From Lamellibrachia satsuma (Eukaryota; Annelida; Polychaeta; Sabellida; Siboglinidae): 64,000 nucleotides of DNA. The notes below the pieces were generated by a model. That model searched no databases, was not told the origin of the DNA, and was given only the letters and a program-made list of their open reading frames with translations. Position numbers and translations under genes: made by a program. The stretch is from positions 906,001 to 970,000 of the forward strand of contig BSQZ01000100.1 of NCBI GenBank assembly GCA_033239005.1, written 5' to 3'. Below, piece after piece: positions 56,820 to 64,000 of this stretch; positions within the stretch are counted from its first letter, which is position 1, and every line of letters begins with the position of its first letter.

Positions 56820-57440
56820 TCTATTGCCTACTACGTAGTCCCACATGCCGACACGCTGTCACCGCCCAGTGCCCTATTGCCTACTACGTAGTCCCACAGG
56901 CCGACACGCTGTCACCGCCCAGTGCCCTATTGCCTACTACGTAGTCCCACAGGCCGACACGCTGTCACCGCCCAGTGCCCTATTGCCTACTACGTAGTCC
57001 CACAGGCCGACACGCTGTCACCGCCCAGTGCCCTATTGCCTCCTACGTAGTCCCACAGGCCGACACGCTGTCACCGCCCAGTGCCCTATTGCCTACTACG
57101 TAGTCCCACAGGCCGACACGCTGTCACCGCCCAGTGCCCTATTGCCTACTACGTAGTCCCACAGGCCGACACGCTGTCACCGCCCAGTGCCCTATTGACT
57201 ACTACATAATCCCACAGGCTGTTACCGCCCAGTGCCCTATTGTCTACTACATAATCCCACAGGCTGTTACCGCCCAGTGCCCTATTGTCTACTACATAAT
57301 CCCACAGGCTGTTACCGCCCAGTGCCCTATTGTCTACTACATAATCCCACAGGCTGTCACCGCCCAGTGCCCCATTGTCTACTACATAAATCCACAGGCC
57401 GACACGCTGTCCCCGCCCATTGCCCTATTGTCTACTATTA
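56820..57440. repeat. 53-bp / 45-bp minisatellite, about 12 copies
   Basis: The first seven units are 53 bp (ccctattgcctactacgtag, tcccacaggccgacacgctg, tcaccgcccagtg). The next four are 45 bp after loss of eight bases. The last is again long and diverged. 45 is a multiple of three, giving spurious frames. Confidence 0.95.
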
Positions 57441-57504
57441 CGTTCTTATAGTGCGGTATCCAGTCCGTGATATATGTCTACTACATGCGATGGGAGCTTT
57501 AAGT

Positions 57505-57840
57505 TGGTGATCAATAGACCCTCCATTCCGCCACGGTAAGTGGCTCTCTCGTGGGAGTGTTGTTGACTCGAAGCACTGGCGGCGAAACGTTTACGATGAC
57601 GAGATAACGCTTTACATGGAGTCCCCTTCCAGGTGCCCGCAGAGCGTTGACTACTATAATTATTGATAACATCAAGTTGATACGAACAGTAGGGCATGTT
57701 TAAACTCTGACGTCTTATCTCGAATGTTGTATCCGGCATAAGACGACATTGCCAGTTTATGTCGCTGTCGCCGATCAGATTCGTGACAGACGCACAGTTT
57801 ATGAGAACAGAGAACACGGCTTTGTTTGTCTGCACTGACT
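57505..57840. repeat. Dispersed repeat, copy 1
   Basis: Matches 62815-63170 in direct orientation over about 340 bp (catcaatagaccctccattccg-like block, cgtttacgatgac, ttgataacatcaagttgata, gttcacaaacc). The minus strand of copy 1 is open for 129 codons, but copy 2 breaks this frame. Nature unknown; a low-copy transposon is the simplest reading. Confidence 0.8.
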
Positions 57841-57844
57841 GACG

Positions 57845-58365
57845 ACTTATCAGACGGTTACACTGTTGGCATCTGGTTCACAAACCGGTTTGAGTATGTC
57901 TGTCGTTTCTAAATCTTATCAATTTCATTCACTCTACTTTTCCTCAGTTCATTCAGCTGCCTACACGAGTACCAAATAATTATTTAAAGTGGTGGAATTC
58001 CAGTGTTGGAATTATAAGGACGAACAACATTCGCGCAGCAATTGCAGCATGGCTGGATGCTTCAAAACAAGCAGAAACGGAGTTTGTGTGAACATGTCTG
58101 TCTCGGGCAAAGTGTAACACCATAAAAAGCGAATATTGCAGGAGCGCGGTAGAAATCGAATGGCAGACAAACCGGCTTATTCTTGTCGTGATTAAAACTA
58201 GTTTATTTGTGTTTATCTTATTCTGTGGTGGTATTACATAGTCAGTATTGCCAAACAGAGGGCAACAGTAATGTTTAAAATGATATATTTTGCTTTAAAA
58301 ATGTTTTACCAAAGAGGATTTTAGTTCATTACCAGTTCCAGCTGCTAAATTTCGAGAGGCTAAAT
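57845..58365. other. Spacer, nothing recognised
   Basis: No supported feature. Confidence 0.4.
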
Positions 58366-58369
58366 AAGA

Positions 58370-59950
<1,581 letters not shown>

Positions 59951-59989
59951 AATAGCTTCCTTGTTCACTTACTCGCCAACTGGGCCTTT

Positions 59990-60480
59990 GTCTTGGCGAT
60001 GAAGTGAATGGTGGACTGACTGATGAACCGATGGAAGCACTTACTGATGGACTGACTAGCGGACTGAATGATGGACAACAGAGTGAACTGACAATGGACT
60101 GACGGATGGACTATCGGGTGAAGTGACAGTGGTTTGACTAATGTATTGAATGATGGACGGACTGATGCATGGACTGACGGATGGACTGATGAATGGACTA
60201 GCGGATGAACTAACGAATAGACTGTAGGATGATCTGATGAATGGACTGGTGGATGGACTGATGGATGGGCTGAAGGGTGCAATGACAAATGTACTGACTC
60301 GTGGATTGAATGGTGGACTGAGTTTTGGACTGACTGGTGGAATGACAGATGGATGGATTGACGGACGGACGGACAGACTGAAGGATGGGCTGAGTAGTGA
60401 ACTGACGGATGGACTGACTGATGAACTGATGAGTGAACTGTCGCATAGAACAACAAACTGACTGATGAACAAACTGACAG
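59990..60480. repeat. 12-bp-based minisatellite
   Basis: Variants of ggactgatggat/actgacggatgg repeat about 40 times. On the minus strand this gives long frames of SVHP/SVHQ tetrapeptides, a consequence of the 12-bp period. Confidence 0.9.
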
Positions 60481-60594
60481 TTATTAATTGAACTGATAGG
60501 TGGGCGGACAAACGGGCTCAATAACTCACCACTCAAGTCTTTATCAGTAGCATTATCTTTATAATTATGATATGCTTCGATATGTATTATGTAA

Positions 60595-61110
60595 TACTTC
60601 AATAGGCCTATTCACCATTCAACACACCTGATGATATTTAACACGGATTATGTAATACTTAGGTCTATTCCGCATTCAACACATCTGAATATATTTAACA
60701 CGGATTATGTAATACTTCGATAGGCCTATTCAGCATTTAACACACCTGATGATATTTAACACGGATTATTTAATACTTCGGTAGGCCTATTCAGCATCCA
60801 ACACACGTGATGATATTTAACACGGATTATTTAATACTTCGGTAGGCCTATTCAGCATCCAACACACCTGATGATATTTAACATGGATTATGTAATACTT
60901 CGGTAAGCCTATTCAGCATTCAACACACCTGAATATATTCAACATGGATTATGTAATGCTTCGGTAAGCCTATTCAGCATTCAACACATCTGATTATATT
61001 TAACATGGATTGTGTAATACTTAAGTAGGACTATTCAGGATTCAACACATCTGGTGATATTTAACATGGATCATGTAATACTCCAGTAGGCTTATTCAGC
61101 ATTCAGCACA
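60595..61110. repeat. About 61-bp minisatellite, 8 copies
   Basis: The unit contains atgtaatacttcggtaggcc, tattcagcattcaacacacc and tgatgatatttaacacggat. Copies vary in length by one to three bases. Confidence 0.94.
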
Positions 61111-61194
61111 TCTGATATTTCCCCAGCTATTCCATGACTGAATCCTCCGGCACAGTTTTGCCGCCATATTGATAGAACACTTGAGTTCGAGGTG

Positions 61195-61550
61195 ATATAT
61201 CACCAGATACAACAACATAGACACGACCACTTAGGAAACTGACTGTGAAGACCGTGTGCGTTGGAGATCCATCTGCAAAACCGGCGTGGAACGTTTTGAA
61301 CTAAACCGCACAGCACAAGAAGCCTAAAAACGGCAGCGGCGTAAGGACCGTGAATACAACAACGACACAGTGACGACTACTACCGCTACTACTAAGCAAA
61401 CGTGTGTGTGTGTGCGCGTGTGCGTGCGCGTGCGCGCGTGTGTGTGTGTGCGTGTGTGATGTTTGCGGCAGGATCGACCCGTTCAATCACCGACGCACTC
61501 ATCAGACATAACTGGACATCATCATCATCTTCATTATGACTCAGATAATC
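61195..61550 (+). mobile_element. LINE 3' end fragment (Cys/His-ended family)
   Basis: One frame reads RFELNRTA and KRQRRKDREYNNDT, then a (GT)n tract, then FAAGSTRSITDALIRHNW or, shifted, CGRIDPFNHRRTHQT. The terminal CGR...H-x-RTH is the zinc-finger-like end typical of the family inserted at 28577-30805. Confidence 0.5.
61395..61460. repeat. (GT)n/(GC)n microsatellite
   Basis: gtgtgtgtgtgcgcgtgtgc and similar over about 60 bp. Confidence 0.9.
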
Positions 61551-61580
61551 ATACTCGACGAGTGATTGCAAGAGAGAAAA

Positions 61581-61691
<111 letters not shown>

Positions 61692-61719
61692 AAACCAGGC
61701 ATGGGGAAATTAACTTGAA

Positions 61720-61845
61720 AAGTTAATTAATTAAATTAAATTAACACATACATTCTCAAATTAAATTAACCTCATATATTGCTTAGGTAAATTAAATTAA
61801 ATTAAATTAACCTCTAAAATTCTTCAATTAAATTAAATCAACAAA
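61720..61845. repeat. (TTAAA)-type low-complexity repeat
   Basis: aattaaattaaattaac recurs five times with short spacers. Confidence 0.75.
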
Positions 61846-61848
61846 TAA

Positions 61849-61972
<124 letters not shown>

Positions 61973-61974
61973 GG

Positions 61975-62810
61975 GGGTTCTTCGTTTTCTTTTTTGGCGG
62001 CACCTTCGAGCGAAGGATTTTGTAACAACCCTGAAATGAAAAAAAACTTATAAATCGGTTTTACCGACGTTTATTGGCAGTAACCGTGCAACAGTTAGGC
62101 ATACCTCGAGTCTTGTAGAACAAGCCGAGCTGCTCGTGGGCGCTTTCACGTAAAGGGTACACGTTTTGCCAAAATGCATTTTTCCCGTTGTAAGCAAACA
62201 ATTAATTATGTACTATTAATTAAGTGTGATTAGCAGTGGCTGTATGAAGGATCATACAGGCCAGATTTGTCCTGGCCGAAAGTCAAACAATTTATTCGTT
62301 GTCTAAGTATCTGAGAAAAAATACCAGGCACGATTTATTCAGTTAAAACTCCTGCTCAACTGATACAGCCTATCGCAAATCTAGTTCGATAGTGTCCAAA
62401 TATGTAGCGTGTGAATATTTTATGTGTCCACCACAGTCGAGTTAATAAAAAAACGCCTACATTTGTTAAAATCAATGAAATAATATACTTTAGTCGCAAT
62501 GTCTGGTAAGGCTCAAAATACTGGCTTTCCAGTTGCACTGTGCGAGTCAACGCCGATCATGGGAGTGACTTCCATCCTCTCGTCGATCATATGACAAACT
62601 TAAAAATTTCACCAAGGGTGACATTCGTGAGATTTCAACGTTTCCATTTTCACTTCAATTAATGTTTGACCAAACATTAATCAATGTAATAGTTTGTCTG
62701 ATGATTTCACACAAAAATGCACAAAGACTTAGCATATTGCAGTTAATACTAGGTAGGTTTGACTTTTCCAAAATGTATCTGAAATGAGACTAACAAAAAC
62801 ATCGAATTGC
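61975..62810. other. Spacer, nothing recognised
   Basis: No supported feature. Confidence 0.4.
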
Positions 62811-62814
62811 GGTG

Positions 62815-63170
62815 GGACCTTTAAGTGGGTATTCAATAGACCCTCCATTCCGCCGCTGTAAGTGACTCTCTCGTGGGAGTTTTGTTCACTCGGGGCGCTG
62901 GCTGCGAAACGTTTACGATGAAAAGATAACTCCTTACACGATATCTCCATTCAGGTGCCCGCAAAGTTTTGACTACTGTAATTATTGATAACATCAAGTT
63001 GATACGAACAGTGGGGCATGTTTCAACTCTCACCTTTTATCTCGAATGTTGTCCGGTATAAGACGACATTGTCGGTTTATGTCGTTGTCATCGATCAGAT
63101 TCGTGCCACACACAGTTTATGATATCAGAGAACACGGCGTGATTTGTCTGCACTGACTGTCGACTTATCA
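62815..63170. repeat. Dispersed repeat, copy 2
   Basis: Direct-orientation partner of 57505-57840, with small indels (for example loss of at in gttgtatccgg) that break the frame seen in copy 1. Shared 5' edge at the ttaagt-gg block, shared 3' edge near ggttcacaaacc. Confidence 0.8.
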
Positions 63171-63254
63171 GACATCTGGTTCACAAACCTGCAGAACGCG
63201 GTTGGTAGTGTCTTCCCAGGGACGTTTAGAAAGGTTAAACGTTATGGGATAAAC

Positions 63255-64000
63255 AACATTTACAAAACGATCAAGACAAATTAGTTAAATGGTTTGAAAA
63301 ATGGCAGATGCTACTAAATTTTGGGAAAAGTAAATGCCCACACAGAGGACACGGGAACTTGGATGTAAACAATAAAATGAGAGATACTGTTCTATGTACT
63401 ACCATAAATGAAAAGGAGTAACAATAAGTGCTGATATTAAAGTTTCAGAGCAGTGTGGTATTGCAGTTTCAAATGGTAATCAGACGTGTGGGTTTATTAG
63501 GATAAATATAGCATATAAGAAAAAAGAGCTAATTATACATATGTTTAAGGAAATAGTTATGCCTCTTTTAACATACTCTACACAAGCTTGGATACCATAT
63601 TGTAAAAAAGAACGAATACACGGGAGAGCAAGAACTCAGAACTGAGAGACCTTAATAATGAACGTCTTAAATAATGTGATTTAATAACCCTAGAGACAAG
63701 GACGTTACGAGGAGATCAAATTGAACTTCTTGAGATATTGAATGGGTATGAAAATAAAAATAAAAATATTGATAAAAATAGTTTTCATTTAAGAAAGATA
63801 GTAGAACCAGAGGACACGAGATGTCATTAGTGAAGAATCAGTGTAGATTGGATGACATAAAGTATTCATTCTCATAAAGGACAATAAATGAAAGGAACAT
63901 ATTATCTGCAGACCGTGTAAATGCAAGCAGAGTGAATATGCTTAAAAATAAACACATAAACGAACATTTTTATGATTCTCGATAGGATATTGGCTTCCTT
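63255..64000 (+). mobile_element. CR1-like LINE 3' part, decayed
   Basis: NDQDKLVKWFEKWQMLLNFG and GHGNLDVNNKMRDTVL are followed by frameshifted SEQCGIA, RPHLxY, TLETRxLRGDQIE and SFSxRTINE remnants and the tail start at the window edge. More damaged than 24845-25390. Confidence 0.85.

Noticed and set aside
57134..57510. Plus-strand frames with repeated CPIVYYIIPQA
   Set aside because: A result of the 45-bp minisatellite units.
59965..60602. Long minus-strand frames of SVHP-type tetrapeptides
   Set aside because: A result of the 12-bp repeat; three different frames are open over the same stretch.

Overview
The window is non-bacterial, intron-rich, AT-rich metazoan DNA dominated by retrotransposon debris and tandem repeats. 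No operon, ribosomal RNA or intact tRNA gene is visible. The one host gene I could reconstruct has a domain resembling human CXorf38 (DUF4559). From memory this family is expanded in bivalve molluscs, so a bivalve is the best guess for the source. That taxonomic call is an inference, not a database result.

Host gene (minus strand, right to left). Four exons join with perfect phase: exon 1 at 27763-28260 (CXorf38-like domain, strong Kozak start), exon 2 at 25911-26069, exon 3 at 20191-20292 and exon 4 at 19330-19414 (both helical/coiled-coil type). Exon 4 ends in phase 1. The next exon, at 9110 down to 9024 or 8995, starts in the matching phase and encodes a transmembrane helix. Left of it lie nine further exons, every one exactly 63 bp, every one phase 1-1, and alternating between two types (A and B). 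Each encodes 21 residues, i.e. three heptads of a coiled coil. The array reaches the left edge of the window without a terminal exon. The likely product is a cytosolic CXorf38-like domain, a coiled coil, a membrane anchor, and optionally a long coiled coil beyond the membrane.

Tandem repeats abut the splice junctions of this gene. A 75-bp array of about 59 copies (20259-24757) is an amplification of the exon 3 acceptor plus about 39 nt of exon 3. A 62-bp array carries the exon 1 acceptor and has been split by a LINE. A 20-bp array starts at the exon 2 donor. The introns also hold a 72-bp array (about 51 copies, 10990-14684) and a 58-bp array (about 38 copies, 16845-19052).

Right of the gene (31 kb to the end) there is no convincing host gene. 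The region holds many decayed LINE copies of at least four kinds: a CR1-like family with an SGNH-type ORF, an RT-only L2/CR1-type family, a family ending in a Cys/His motif, and a fourth RT family. It also holds two hAT-like insertions with 8-bp target duplications, a long inverted-repeat element, and minisatellites of 104, 81, 62, 61, 53 and 12 bp. There are several long (TA)n and (GCGT)n tracts. Three LINE copies have microsatellites that grew at the same conserved reverse-transcriptase motif, and the 104-bp array grew out of another LINE reading frame.
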